Of a DNA stretch of 8,205 nt, positions 1 through 5,614 are shown piece after piece. Position 1 is the first letter of the stretch, and each line of letters opens with the position of its first letter. Made by a program: the position numbers and the translations under genes. The notes below the pieces were generated by a model. It was not told the DNA's origin. It made no database searches and saw only the letters and a program-made list of their open reading frames with translations. The stretch is from JAANXG01 sp049583715 (lineage in GTDB: Bacteria; Pseudomonadota; Gammaproteobacteria; Arenicellales; JAANXG01), in NCBI GenBank assembly GCA_049583715.1, contig JBAUWJ010000022.1, positions 1 through 8,205 on the forward strand, written 5' to 3'.

Positions 1-92
1 ACCACGGCCAACAGCATGCCTGTGAGCTCTTCACCACCGACAACGGGAACCCAGTATTGACGCACGGTCGGCTCGGGGCTGAAGCCCGCCAT
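1..92 (-). CDS. Possible N-terminal fragment of an unidentified protein running off the left edge
   Basis: On the minus strand an ATG at 92 opens a frame with no stop to the window edge, about 30 codons, starting MAGFSPEPTVRQYWVPVV. An in-frame TAG lies just upstream of this ATG, so the frame cannot start earlier at an ATG. The translation looks protein-like, with an aromatic/hydrophobic stretch and mostly G or C in third codon positions, but it is too short to assign to a family and no clear ribosome binding site precedes it. If real, the gene would be divergent from the SRPBCC gene. It could equally be a chance open frame in GC-rich DNA. Confidence 0.25.
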   Translation of the reverse strand, partial: MAGFSPEPTVRQYWVPVVGGEELTGMLLAV

Positions 93-247
93 CGTGCGCT
101 ATCGTGCGAAAGACCCCGGCACCGGTAGCCGACCGCCACGGTCAATTGCACCACCAGGGATGAGGAGGTGGCGGCAAATCCTGGCGAGCGCCGCCGGGAA
201 AGCCCTCTTCTCAAGAGCTCTTTTCCCCGTCGCGGGTCGATAGAAAT

Positions 248-272
248 GGAATAAGCCGTGTTGCCGGGCGTT
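248..272 (+). promoter_or_regulatory. Putative ECF-sigma promoter, site 1, upstream of the SRPBCC gene
   Basis: GGAATAA begins at 248 and CGTT lies at 269-272, with 16 bases between GGAAT and CGTT. This has the form of an ECF-type -35/-10 pair. The same two blocks at nearly the same spacing recur at 910-935 and 2671-2695. A transcript from here would start near 279, only a few bases before ATG 284. Either that start is nearly leaderless or translation begins at the in-frame ATG 326. Confidence 0.5.
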
Positions 273-283
273 TTACGGAACAG

Positions 284-916
284 ATGAACTCAACGCGTAT
301 TGCCTGGGCGAATGGACTAACGAGTATGGCTGCCAAGCTACTGGTGATGGCTGTCTTCGTACCGAGTGCTGCCTCGGCATACGATCTATCCGTCACCAAG
401 GTCGGCAAAACGTATCACGCCTTCGCCGTTGCTCACGTCAATGCCGCACCCGAGGCCGTCCATGCCGCTTTGCTTGATTTCTCCCACTTTACCGAGCTGA
501 GCCCAAATATCACGGTAGTTCGGGTGCTGCGACGTCCGGATCCCGCCAGTGCCGTGGTTTACATGGAGGTGAGAAGCTGCGTGTTGATTTTTTGTGAAAC
601 GCTGAAGCAGCAGAAAAAGTTCACCGAGCCGTCCGCGACCAGAATCATGGCCATTACGCTTCCCGATGGGAGTAATGTACGCAAGGGCTCGGATTCGTGG
701 ACAGTCACTCCTGAAGGGCGCGGCTCCCGCTTGCAGTGGGCGGCTGCCGTGGAGCCGGATTTCCGGCTGCCGACGCTCGTCGGTACTGCCTTCATTCGCA
801 GGGAGCTCGAGGATCAGGGCCGAAGCTTCATCCAAGGCATCGAACGTCTGGCCCGTTCGAAAGAGGCGGCTGGCAGGTGGTCTATGGTGTGCCGAGGCAG
901 GACCGCACTGGAATAA
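284..916 (+). CDS. Exported SRPBCC/START-like domain protein
   Basis: This 210-residue protein has a hydrophobic N-terminus (about residues 15-30) ending in a signal-peptidase-like AASA before Tyr33, so it is probably exported to the periplasm. Residues about 45-190 resemble the SRPBCC (Bet v1/START, polyketide cyclase-like) fold: a strand and helix with 'AAPEAVHAALLDFSHF', a 'LSPNI' turn, an alternating strand region, and a C-terminal amphipathic helix (about 171-191). The family forms a hydrophobic cavity for lipid-like or aromatic ligands; the ligand cannot be told here. ATG 284 gives the full frame. ATG 326 (residue 15) would leave a compact 18-residue signal peptide and a normal leader after the predicted promoter at 248-272. 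Neither start has a strong ribosome binding site. The stop codon overlaps the next putative ECF promoter, and the predicted sigma control suggests an envelope-stress role (inference). Confidence 0.8.
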   Translation: MNSTRIAWANGLTSMAAKLLVMAVFVPSAASAYDLSVTKVGKTYHAFAVAHVNAAPEAVHAALLDFSHFTELSPNITVVRVLRRPDPASAVVYMEVRSCVLIFCETLKQQKKFTEPSATRIMAITLPDGSNVRKGSDSWTVTPEGRGSRLQWAAAVEPDFRLPTLVGTAFIRRELEDQGRSFIQGIERLARSKEAAGRWSMVCRGRTALE

Positions 917-935
917 GTGCGAGCGCCAAAACGTT
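910..935 (+). promoter_or_regulatory. Putative ECF-sigma promoter, site 2, upstream of the sigma factor gene
   Basis: GGAATAA begins at 910 and CGTT lies at 932-935, with 17 bases between GGAAT and CGTT. The -35-like block overlaps the TAA stop (914-916) of the SRPBCC gene. A start site near 941-943 would give a leader to the sigma gene at 1017. A promoter of this shape before an ECF sigma gene, matching sites 1 and 3, is what autoregulation would look like. Confidence 0.5.
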
Positions 936-1016
936 CTATCATGAAGACACCGTCCGCCGCGCCTCAAGTATCGGTTGACCGGGTCCACCACCGGCGCCAG
1001 CACAGCAGCTTGCCGT

Positions 1017-1580
1017 ATGCGAAATGACGACCCGAGACGATCGATTCACGAGGACCTGGTAGCTTTGCTGCCTCGTTTGCGGCGATTCGCAGCCGGACTG
1101 GCAGGCTGGGCAGAGGATCCCGACGACCTGGTTCAGGCCGCCTGCGAACGGGCGCTCGCGAGGCTCGATCAGTTCCAACCGGGCACCCGCCTGGATAGCT
1201 GGATGTTCCGTATCATCCAGACCATCTGGCTGGATGGGCGACGGCGATCGCGGCGTTACCAGAGTACGACGCTGGAGGACCTGCCCGACGGCTCGCCGGG
1301 CCGGGTGGACGCGACCGCGGAAGGCCGCCTGACTCTCGAGGCAGTGCGGCGCGAGATCGCCCGTCTGCCCGAGGATCAGCGGGTCGTCCTGTTGCTGGTA
1401 TGCGTCGAGGGCCTCACCTACAAGGAGACGTCGGAGGTGCTCGCCATCCCCATTGGCACGGTGATGAGCCGGCTCGCCCGTGCCCGTTTCGCGGTGGTTC
1501 ACCTGCTCGAACAATGGGAACGTCCCGACGCGGACAACGTACAACCCCTGCGCCCGAATGGTTATGACAGACGTGGATGA
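1017..1580 (+). CDS. ECF-family RNA polymerase sigma factor
   Basis: From ATG 1017 the protein is 187 residues, normal for an ECF sigma factor. Region 2 spans about residues 14-80 and includes the DDLVQ motif (36-40) and the 'SWMFRI' helix (61-66) that engage core polymerase and the -10 element. Region 4 spans about 106-164 and includes the helix-turn-helix 'LTYKETSEVLAIPIGTVMSR' (133-152), which reads the -35 element. An alternative TTG start at 975 adds 14 residues lacking family features. Neither start has a clear ribosome binding site, and ATG was preferred. The 3' end overlaps the anti-sigma start by 17 bases, the usual arrangement for a translationally coupled sigma/anti-sigma pair. It probably transcribes its own gene, the SRPBCC gene and the lipoprotein gene through the three matching promoter-like sites. 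The signal sensed is unknown. Confidence 0.92.
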   Translation: MRNDDPRRSIHEDLVALLPRLRRFAAGLAGWAEDPDDLVQAACERALARLDQFQPGTRLDSWMFRIIQTIWLDGRRRSRRYQSTTLEDLPDGSPGRVDATAEGRLTLEAVRREIARLPEDQRVVLLLVCVEGLTYKETSEVLAIPIGTVMSRLARARFAVVHLLEQWERPDADNVQPLRPNGYDRRG

Positions 1581-2340
1581 CATCACACTGATGGCCTACG
1601 TGGACGGCGAGCTGGACGCCGAAACGGCGCGCTCGGTCGAGGCGAAGGTTCAGCAGGACCCCGTAGCCAGGCGAAAGGTCCGCCTGCTGCGGGAGAGCGC
1701 GGCGCTGGTGCGCTCGTGCGCCAATGAGCCCGTTCACGATCCGGTCCCTTACGACTTCATCAGGACCCTGGGCGGGTCCGGATCCAAGCCGGGGGCGGTT
1801 GTAGACCACGGGCGGCGCCGGTGGCTGGCCGCCGCCGGGATCGCGGCGCTGGTCGCCGGCAGCTTCAGTGCAGGTTATTTCCTCAAGGGTGTGGTTCCAG
1901 GTTTGGAGCCGGAGGCGACCGCCGACGAAGAGCTGGTGGACGAGATTGTCGCCTATCATGCCTTTTACGCCGCTCAGCCGGGCATCGTGAGCGAACGATC
2001 CGACCGCACGGTGATGGCGCACTGGCTGAGCCAGCACATGCACCAGGCTGTGCGGATCCCTGATCTCAGCCACAGCGGCTTCCGGTTCGAGACGGCCAGA
2101 CTGTTTCTGTACGAAGACAAACCCATCGCTCAGATTGTCTACCAGTCACCGAACAGCGTCCCGGTCGCGTTGTGCATCGTTGCCTCCTCCGAGGCCCAGG
2201 CACGCCCCTTCGAGGCGCTGCATCGGGAGGGCTTCACCCTGATCGTCTGGCGGCGCAATGGCTCCACCTACGTGGTCATCAGCGCGCTCCCCCAGGCCCA
2301 GCTTCAACAGCTCAGCGCCGAGATCTCAACCGACCTGTAG
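1564..2340 (+). CDS. Membrane-anchored anti-sigma factor
   Basis: From ATG 1564 this is a 258-residue protein. Residues 1-55 match the cytoplasmic sigma-binding N-terminus of RsiW/ChrR-like anti-sigma factors, with 'LMAYVDGELD' at 9-18 and a following charged helix. The zinc-binding HxxxCxxC motif of many such proteins is absent; only Cys52 lies in this part. A single transmembrane helix at about 87-107 follows an RRR stop-transfer cluster (84-86). The C-terminal half, probably periplasmic, contains the 'IPDLSHSGFRFETARLFLY' type of segment seen in anti-sigma C-terminal domains. It overlaps the sigma gene by 17 bases. ATG 1558 is equally possible, while the longer open frame from 1480 lies wholly inside sigma coding sequence and is unlikely. 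It should hold the sigma factor at the membrane until an envelope signal triggers release. Confidence 0.87.
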   Translation: MTDVDDITLMAYVDGELDAETARSVEAKVQQDPVARRKVRLLRESAALVRSCANEPVHDPVPYDFIRTLGGSGSKPGAVVDHGRRRWLAAAGIAALVAGSFSAGYFLKGVVPGLEPEATADEELVDEIVAYHAFYAAQPGIVSERSDRTVMAHWLSQHMHQAVRIPDLSHSGFRFETARLFLYEDKPIAQIVYQSPNSVPVALCIVASSEAQARPFEALHREGFTLIVWRRNGSTYVVISALPQAQLQQLSAEISTDL

Positions 2341-2361
2341 TCGAGCCCGGAGACAGGATAC

Positions 2362-2538
2362 ATGCCCGACTGTGACTATCTGATCGTCGGTGGAGGTATG
2401 ACTGCGGCCGCGGCCATCGGAGGGATCAACGAAGTCGACGAGGGAGCCCGAATTGGACTGATCAGCGCGGAACCGGATCCGCCGCCCCGCGAATCAATCT
2501 GGGCTCGAATCGCTTCCGTTCGACGCTTGCGGAACTGA
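2362..2538 (+). pseudogene. Remnant of an AIF-like FAD-dependent oxidoreductase (N-terminus only)
   Basis: A 58-codon frame starts 21 bases after the anti-sigma stop with a good GGAG at 2349-2352. It encodes a classic FAD-binding start: a beta strand, 'LIVGGGMTAAAAI' (residues 7-19) as the dinucleotide-binding glycine loop, and 'IGLISAEPDPP' (31-41) with the acidic residue that normally binds ribose (Glu37). After PDPP the expected 'YxRPPLSK' segment is missing; a short 'ESIW' that may be family-like follows, then out-of-family sequence and a stop. Intact relatives are about 390-400 residues. Bases 2539-2670 show no recognisable continuation in any frame, so most of the gene has been lost. 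The start site and spacing show that it was once the third gene of the sigma operon. Confidence 0.72.
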
Positions 2539-2670
2539 CGATCATCTCTGCGTCGGTGCCTCGTATCACGCCAGTGCAGGGCGGCTGATGCTGAGCCGAC
2601 GCCTCTGGCTCACGATGAGCCCGGACGCCGTTCGATTGGCGGCTGTGATCACACCCGACGGCAATCGGGG

Positions 2671-2695
2671 GGAATAACCCGAAGCGTCGAACGTT
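2671..2695 (+). promoter_or_regulatory. Putative ECF-sigma promoter, site 3, upstream of the lipoprotein gene
   Basis: GGAATAA begins at 2671 and CGTT lies at 2692-2695, with 16 bases between GGAAT and CGTT, matching sites at 248 and 910. A start near 2702 would give a leader of about 75 bases to the lipoprotein ATG at 2777. It lies downstream of the broken FAD gene and gives the lipoprotein gene its own sigma-dependent start. Confidence 0.5.
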
Positions 2696-2762
2696 GTGAC
2701 TATCGATGCGGGGCCATTTGATGGCCAACGCAACACGTCGGTCAACCAGCTACTTTATCATC

Positions 2763-2767
2763 AGGAG
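2763..2767 (+). promoter_or_regulatory. Ribosome binding site fixing the lipoprotein start
   Basis: AGGAG lies 9 bases before ATG 2777. This selects residue 28 of the longer open frame (from 2696) as the true start, which also places the lipoprotein signal peptide at the N-terminus. Confidence 0.75.
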
Positions 2768-2776
2768 AACGACAAG

Positions 2777-3217
2777 ATGTCTTCACAAACCGCCATGCAA
2801 GGAACCGGCGCCGTCCTGCTCGCCGTCTTTCTCGTCGGCGCAACGGCAGGATGCGCGTCCACCGGACTGTTCGGACAGGCGCCTCAAGTCCTTACCGACA
2901 GCAGCGGCATGACCCTTTACCGGTTTGACAAGGACGAACCCGGATCCGGCAAGAGCGCCTGCTACGGCACGTGCGCCGCCGCGTGGCCCCCGGCGCCTGC
3001 GACCCAGATCAACGGGGATGAATTCGGTTCGTTGTCGCGCACCGACGGCACGCCTCAGCTCACCTATGAAGGCTGGCCCCTGTACACCTATTCCGGCGAC
3101 GCCAAGCCCGGCGACACGAAGGGCGACAACATCCGAGGCATCTGGCACGCTGTCCGGTCCGAACAGATGAGCCGAAGCAACGGTCAATCCGACACCATCG
3201 GTGGCGGCGGATATTGA
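2777..3217 (+). CDS. COG4315-type lipoprotein with two YxFxxD-like repeats
   Basis: The 146-residue product has a short polar start, a hydrophobic stretch (about 10-24) and a lipobox-like TAGC ending at Cys26; Thr at -3 is less typical than Leu. Two copies of the conserved Yx(F/W/Y)xxD repeat of the 'secreted repeat/Lipoprotein_15' family (PF03640, COG4315) follow: Y48-R-F-D-K-D53 and Y103-T-Y-S-G-D108. Between them are 'CYGTCAAAWPP' (62-72) with a cysteine pair and 'TYEGWPLY' (96-103), both typical of the family. The C-terminus is a Ser/Gly-rich tail. The family is widespread near ECF sigma/anti-sigma pairs, but its molecular function is not established. It is probably anchored in the outer or inner membrane facing the periplasm. 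The predicted ECF promoter at 2671-2695 suggests it is an output of the neighbouring sigma factor. Confidence 0.88.
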   Translation: MSSQTAMQGTGAVLLAVFLVGATAGCASTGLFGQAPQVLTDSSGMTLYRFDKDEPGSGKSACYGTCAAAWPPAPATQINGDEFGSLSRTDGTPQLTYEGWPLYTYSGDAKPGDTKGDNIRGIWHAVRSEQMSRSNGQSDTIGGGGY

Positions 3218-3274
3218 TCCACGTGCCCTCCCTCGCCTACTCCGGCCGGTGTCCCTGGATGACGATCACACCGG

Positions 3275-3306
3275 ACCGGGATAGACCGCCATCGACCGGT
3301 CCCGGT
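3275..3306. terminator. Possible stem-loop between converging genes
   Basis: ACCGGGA (3275-3281) and TCCCGGT (3300-3306) form a perfect 7-base inverted repeat with an 18-base loop. It lies between the end of the lipoprotein gene and the end of the broken minus-strand peroxiredoxin-like gene, where a terminator would be expected. It lacks a proper T-run on either side, so intrinsic termination is uncertain. Confidence 0.3.
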
Positions 3307-3317
3307 TTCCAGGTTGA

Positions 3318-3618
3318 CTACGCTCGCACTCGATTCAGTGATTTGAGACGCTGCGAACGTCTGATCAAGCCGCGTGCGAGGAACGTCTCGATCCGATCGA
3401 AGGGGATTCGGTCGCCTGCATCGTCGCCATAATAGGCGTCGACGATCCTGCCCTTCTCATCGATGAGGAAATCCGCAGGCATCAGATTGTTGGTGTTGAG
3501 GCCGGCGACTCCTACGATGCGCAGCGACATTGCTCAAAGGCCCGCCCACGACGATCGGTTTACCATAAATGTCGATCATCTCCAGAACCGGAGCCCGGCA
3601 AGGCACGACTAGTCTCAT
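3318..3618 (-). pseudogene. Broken peroxiredoxin-like (AhpC/TSA, thioredoxin-fold) gene
   Basis: Two frames together make the two ends of one family protein. The 5' piece, from ATG 3618, reads 'MRLVVPCRAPVLEMIDIYGK', like the N-terminal 'AP.F...D.YG.P' strand of AhpC/TSA proteins. The 3' piece, from about 3530 to the TAG at 3318, contains 'LMPADFLIDEKGRIVDAYYG', the cis-Pro region and final strand and helix of a thioredoxin fold. The pieces are in different frames, and the central 80-90 residues that should hold the catalytic cysteines are missing. This is therefore a deletion plus frameshift, not one sequencing slip. Total coding matter is about 100 codons where intact relatives have roughly 180-200. 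A translation of the 3' piece alone (3318-3530) would have no active site. Identification of the exact subfamily is tentative. Confidence 0.65.
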
Positions 3619-3635
3619 GCTGACACCCCCTGGGA

Positions 3636-3658
3636 AAGGCCGGTTCGATGCCGGCTTT
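3636..3658. repeat. Short hairpin between the exchanger gene and the broken peroxiredoxin gene
   Basis: AAGGCCGG (3636-3643) pairs with CCGGCTTT (3651-3658), 8 pairs including one G-T, around a 7-base loop. It lies about 95 bases past the minus-strand stop of the exchanger gene and just before the start of the broken peroxiredoxin gene. It could be a weak terminator, but no T-run follows it. Confidence 0.3.
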
Positions 3659-3752
3659 CGATCCAGCCCAGTCCAAGGGAAACGGTACGGCAATGAAAAG
3701 TCGGAAGAGTCTCTTTCGCATCACGAAACCAGATGAGCTGCCCGGGATCGGG

Positions 3753-4760
3753 TCAAGTCAGTGTGATCACCAAGTAGATCAGGTACAGCATGCCGTTGAT
3801 GAGCAGCATCCAGATCCTCAATCCCCGAGGGCGGATGTTGATCCGCACCCATGCGGCACCAGCCAGAGTCACGAGCACGCCGGCCAACACCTCCTCTCTG
3901 GGCTCCCACGGCGTGAGCAGAATGCCGATGGCGGGCAGCAGTGTGCCCTGGAACACCATCGCACCGGTGATGTTGCCGAACGCCAGGGTGTCCTTGCCTC
4001 TGCGAACCCACAGGATGCTGTTGACCTTCTCTGGAAGCTCCGTCGCGATCGGGATGATCAACAGCGACACCAGCAGCGCGGAGACGTGCAGCAACCCGGA
4101 GACACCTTCCACGCCGTGTATGAACCCTTCGGCTCCCCCGACAAGGAGCACCAGGCCCAAAGCGAGCTGCACCAGGATGGTGGCCAACGTCGTCGGAAGA
4201 CCGGCGCGGGAGAGAAACAGGCCTTCCTCGGCAATCGTTCCGTGTCCGTCCTGCACCAGAGAGTCGGAGGCACGCAGGGTGAGGAGAATATAGACACAGT
4301 ACGTAATCACCAGGGCGAGACTCAAGCCGATCCGGATGAGGTGCCGGGATTGCGGGGCCCACATGGCGGCCGCCGCGATCCCGAAGGCGAACAGGAAGAA
4401 GTTGAGATCCCGCACCAGGCCGGTCTTCTCGGGGCTGATCAATCCCTTCAGCCCTCTCCGGCGCAGGGCGGCTAATCCCATGAGGCAGGTCGAAAGGGTG
4501 GACAGCATCAGCGGTGCGCCGAGAATGGAGCCGACCCCGACCTCTTCATTGAGCCGGACATTTGAGGTGCCCGCAAGGATAGCCAGCAGCGGCACCGTGG
4601 TCTCCGGGAGCGCAGTTGCAATCGCAGCAAACAGCGAGCCGGTCACACCTTCGGAGATTTTCAGTCTGTCGCCAAGCTGCTCGAGGGCGTTGGTGAACAA
4701 CTCCGCCGCCACCAGAATCGTGACAAGCATCGCCAGAAGCTCGCCGCTGAAAGTCAGCAT
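3753..4760 (-). CDS. CaCA-family cation exchanger (sodium/calcium exchanger-like)
   Basis: This is a 335-residue, strongly hydrophobic protein with about ten membrane segments arranged as two halves around a charged central stretch (about 163-185). Each half carries the family's alpha repeat: alpha-1 'GSLFAAIATALPET' (41-54) with Glu53, followed by 'GVGSILGAP' (75-83); alpha-2 'IPIATELPEKVNS' (236-248) with Glu241/Glu244, followed by 'FGNITGAMVFQGT' (261-273). Paired acidic residues in these repeats coordinate the transported cation in CaCA exchangers (PF01699). Length is normal for bacterial YrbG-like members, but the repeats are divergent, so the cation (Ca2+ or another) and the counter-ion (Na+ or H+) cannot be assigned. 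Start ATG 4760 is well supported by the AGGAG on the minus strand. It is transcribed away from the metal-ATPase side and appears monocistronic. Confidence 0.85.
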   Translation of the reverse strand: MLTFSGELLAMLVTILVAAELFTNALEQLGDRLKISEGVTGSLFAAIATALPETTVPLLAILAGTSNVRLNEEVGVGSILGAPLMLSTLSTCLMGLAALRRRGLKGLISPEKTGLVRDLNFFLFAFGIAAAAMWAPQSRHLIRIGLSLALVITYCVYILLTLRASDSLVQDGHGTIAEEGLFLSRAGLPTTLATILVQLALGLVLLVGGAEGFIHGVEGVSGLLHVSALLVSLLIIPIATELPEKVNSILWVRRGKDTLAFGNITGAMVFQGTLLPAIGILLTPWEPREEVLAGVLVTLAGAAWVRINIRPRGLRIWMLLINGMLYLIYLVITLT

Positions 4761-4768
4761 GAGCCTCG

Positions 4769-4773
4769 CTCCT
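4769..4773 (-). promoter_or_regulatory. Ribosome binding site of the exchanger gene
   Basis: AGGAG on the minus strand, 8 bases before ATG 4760. It is one of the clearest ribosome binding sites in the window and fixes the exchanger start. Confidence 0.75.
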
Positions 4774-4850
4774 GCTTGACGCTCAGCGGAGACCGTAAGT
4801 TGCAGGGGTACGAAGGAGGAAGACGGGAAGTCACGGGCAACCTTTCTTGG

Positions 4851-4896
4851 GGGTCGGACGATGGTTCACCATGGACACACCACCCACGTCCGACCC
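4851..4896. repeat. 10-base perfect inverted repeat with an inner dyad
   Basis: GGGTCGGACG (4851-4860) is exactly repeated in reverse complement as CGTCCGACCC (4887-4896). The 26-base space between them opens with a second small dyad, ATGGT-TC-ACCAT (4861-4872). It lies about 90 bases upstream of the minus-strand exchanger gene. It could be an operator for a dimeric regulator, an RNA hairpin in a leader, or a relic of a mobile element end. Confidence 0.6.
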
Positions 4897-4979
4897 GGGA
4901 TCAGGCGGCATGCCAATGGTCTCGCCAAGCCATCCGACCGAACGCGCCACGGCCTGCGGCCAAGTATGTTGACGCGCTC

Positions 4980-4997
4980 TCCTCCACCGATGGAGGA
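4980..4997. repeat. 7-base hairpin with 4-base loop
   Basis: TCCTCCA (4980-4986) pairs with TGGAGGA (4991-4997) around the loop CCGA. There is no T-run after it, so it is not a typical terminator. Its role is unknown. Confidence 0.45.
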
Positions 4998-5258
4998 AGG
5001 CTACTCCCCAATGACGGGTCAGGATGCTAACAGGAGCCTGGATGGGCCGCAAGCGATGCAACTCTTGGTCCTCCCATCGATCCGCAGCCAGAAAGGGGGC
5101 TGACGGTGAGCAGGCTCAATCGTGTGTAACGTTCCTTCGCCCCAAACGTCCTCGCGATTCCGCCGCCCTCCATCGAGAGGGTCGGACCACGCCTTCATTT
5201 CAGGGATTTCTGACCCTGGCCTCCCTTCACCGACATCTTTCGTGCCGCAATTTCCGCG

Positions 5259-5264
5259 TATAGT
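5259..5264 (+). promoter_or_regulatory. Possible -10 element upstream of the His-rich gene
   Basis: TATAGT lies 35 bases before ATG 5299 and stands out as AT-rich in GC-rich surroundings. No convincing -35 is present at 17 bases. The best candidate upstream would need about 19 bases of spacing, which is seen in MerR-type metal-responsive promoters, but the evidence is thin. Confidence 0.25.
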
Positions 5265-5298
5265 TCGCCGACCACGGCATTGTTGCCGGCCGCAGTCA

Positions 5299-5614
5299 AT
5301 GTACAAGACACCGATTCTGATGGCTGTTCTTTCGGCCGTACTCTTTGCGGGGCGCAGGCCGTCTCTGCCCTTTTGTTCCTGGTTGGTGTTTCATTGCTGC
5401 TTGTCGAAAGCCATTCGCACTTTCATTTCCACGACACAGTGTCCCACCAGCACTCTCACCGACACGATGATGGCCACCGCAGCCACACCCATCCTGGTAT
5501 GCCCCGTCCACTCGCCATACCCATCCGCACCATCACGAACCGATTGATCATCGCCACGCGCAATGGCCGGACCTGCACCACCGACATCGTCACACTTCCC
5601 GACAACATGAGTGA
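5299..5614 (+). pseudogene. Histidine-rich small membrane protein, broken by two frameshifts
   Basis: The gene is visible only by joining three frames. Frame one, from ATG 5299, reads MYKTPILMAVLSAVLFAG. At the GGGG run 5349-5352 the sequence continues in a second frame with 'AQAVSALLFLVGVSLLLVE' and then a His-rich stretch ending 'HPGMP'. At the CCCC run 5502-5505 it moves to a third frame containing 'RHTHPHHHEP' and 'WPDLHHRHRH', with a stop at 5612-5614. One missing base in each homopolymer restores a single frame of 105 residues: one or two N-terminal membrane segments followed by a soluble tail with 23 histidines. His-rich tails of this type bind transition metals such as Ni, Co, Zn or Cu, and the neighbouring metal ATPase supports that reading. 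Both breaks are single-base losses in homopolymers, so sequencing error is a serious alternative to true inactivation. The exact family name is not known to me. Confidence 0.7.

Larger units (their letters stand above)
4761..5298. other. Gene-free region between exchanger and His-rich gene
   Basis: No frame here translates to anything recognisable, and the short open frames overlap one another on both strands. The region holds a 10-base inverted repeat (4851-4896), a 7-base hairpin (4980-4997), a small CAGGG/CCCTG dyad (5201-5218) and a possible -10 element (5259-5264). It should contain the promoters for the minus-strand exchanger and for the plus-strand metal genes. It may also include eroded coding sequence that I cannot identify. 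Confidence 0.6.

Noticed and set aside
213..222. Palindrome AAGAGCTCTT upstream of the SRPBCC gene
   Set aside because: A perfect 10-base palindrome, but single, short and without a partner site. It may be chance.
386..1003. Long minus-strand open frame opposite the SRPBCC gene
   Set aside because: It lies over a well-supported SRPBCC gene and sigma promoter region, and its translation shows no domain. It is a GC-rich antisense shadow.
939..2073. Two long minus-strand open frames opposite the sigma and anti-sigma genes
   Set aside because: They are antisense to recognisable protein families and have no motifs of their own.
2462..2728. Minus-strand 88-codon frame across the FAD remnant
   Set aside because: No recognisable domain, and it overlaps the lipoprotein promoter and the end of the FAD remnant.
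3648..4475. 275-codon plus-strand open frame, Gln/Asp/His-rich
   Set aside because: It mirrors the exchanger gene, whose alpha repeats and strong ribosome binding site on the minus strand are clear. Its odd composition is what an antisense frame of a membrane protein gives.
5299..5614. Programmed ribosomal frameshifting as explanation for the His-rich gene
   Set aside because: Two shifts would be needed at plain GGGG and CCCC runs without a slippery heptamer or an evident stimulator. Single-base loss or sequencing error is simpler.
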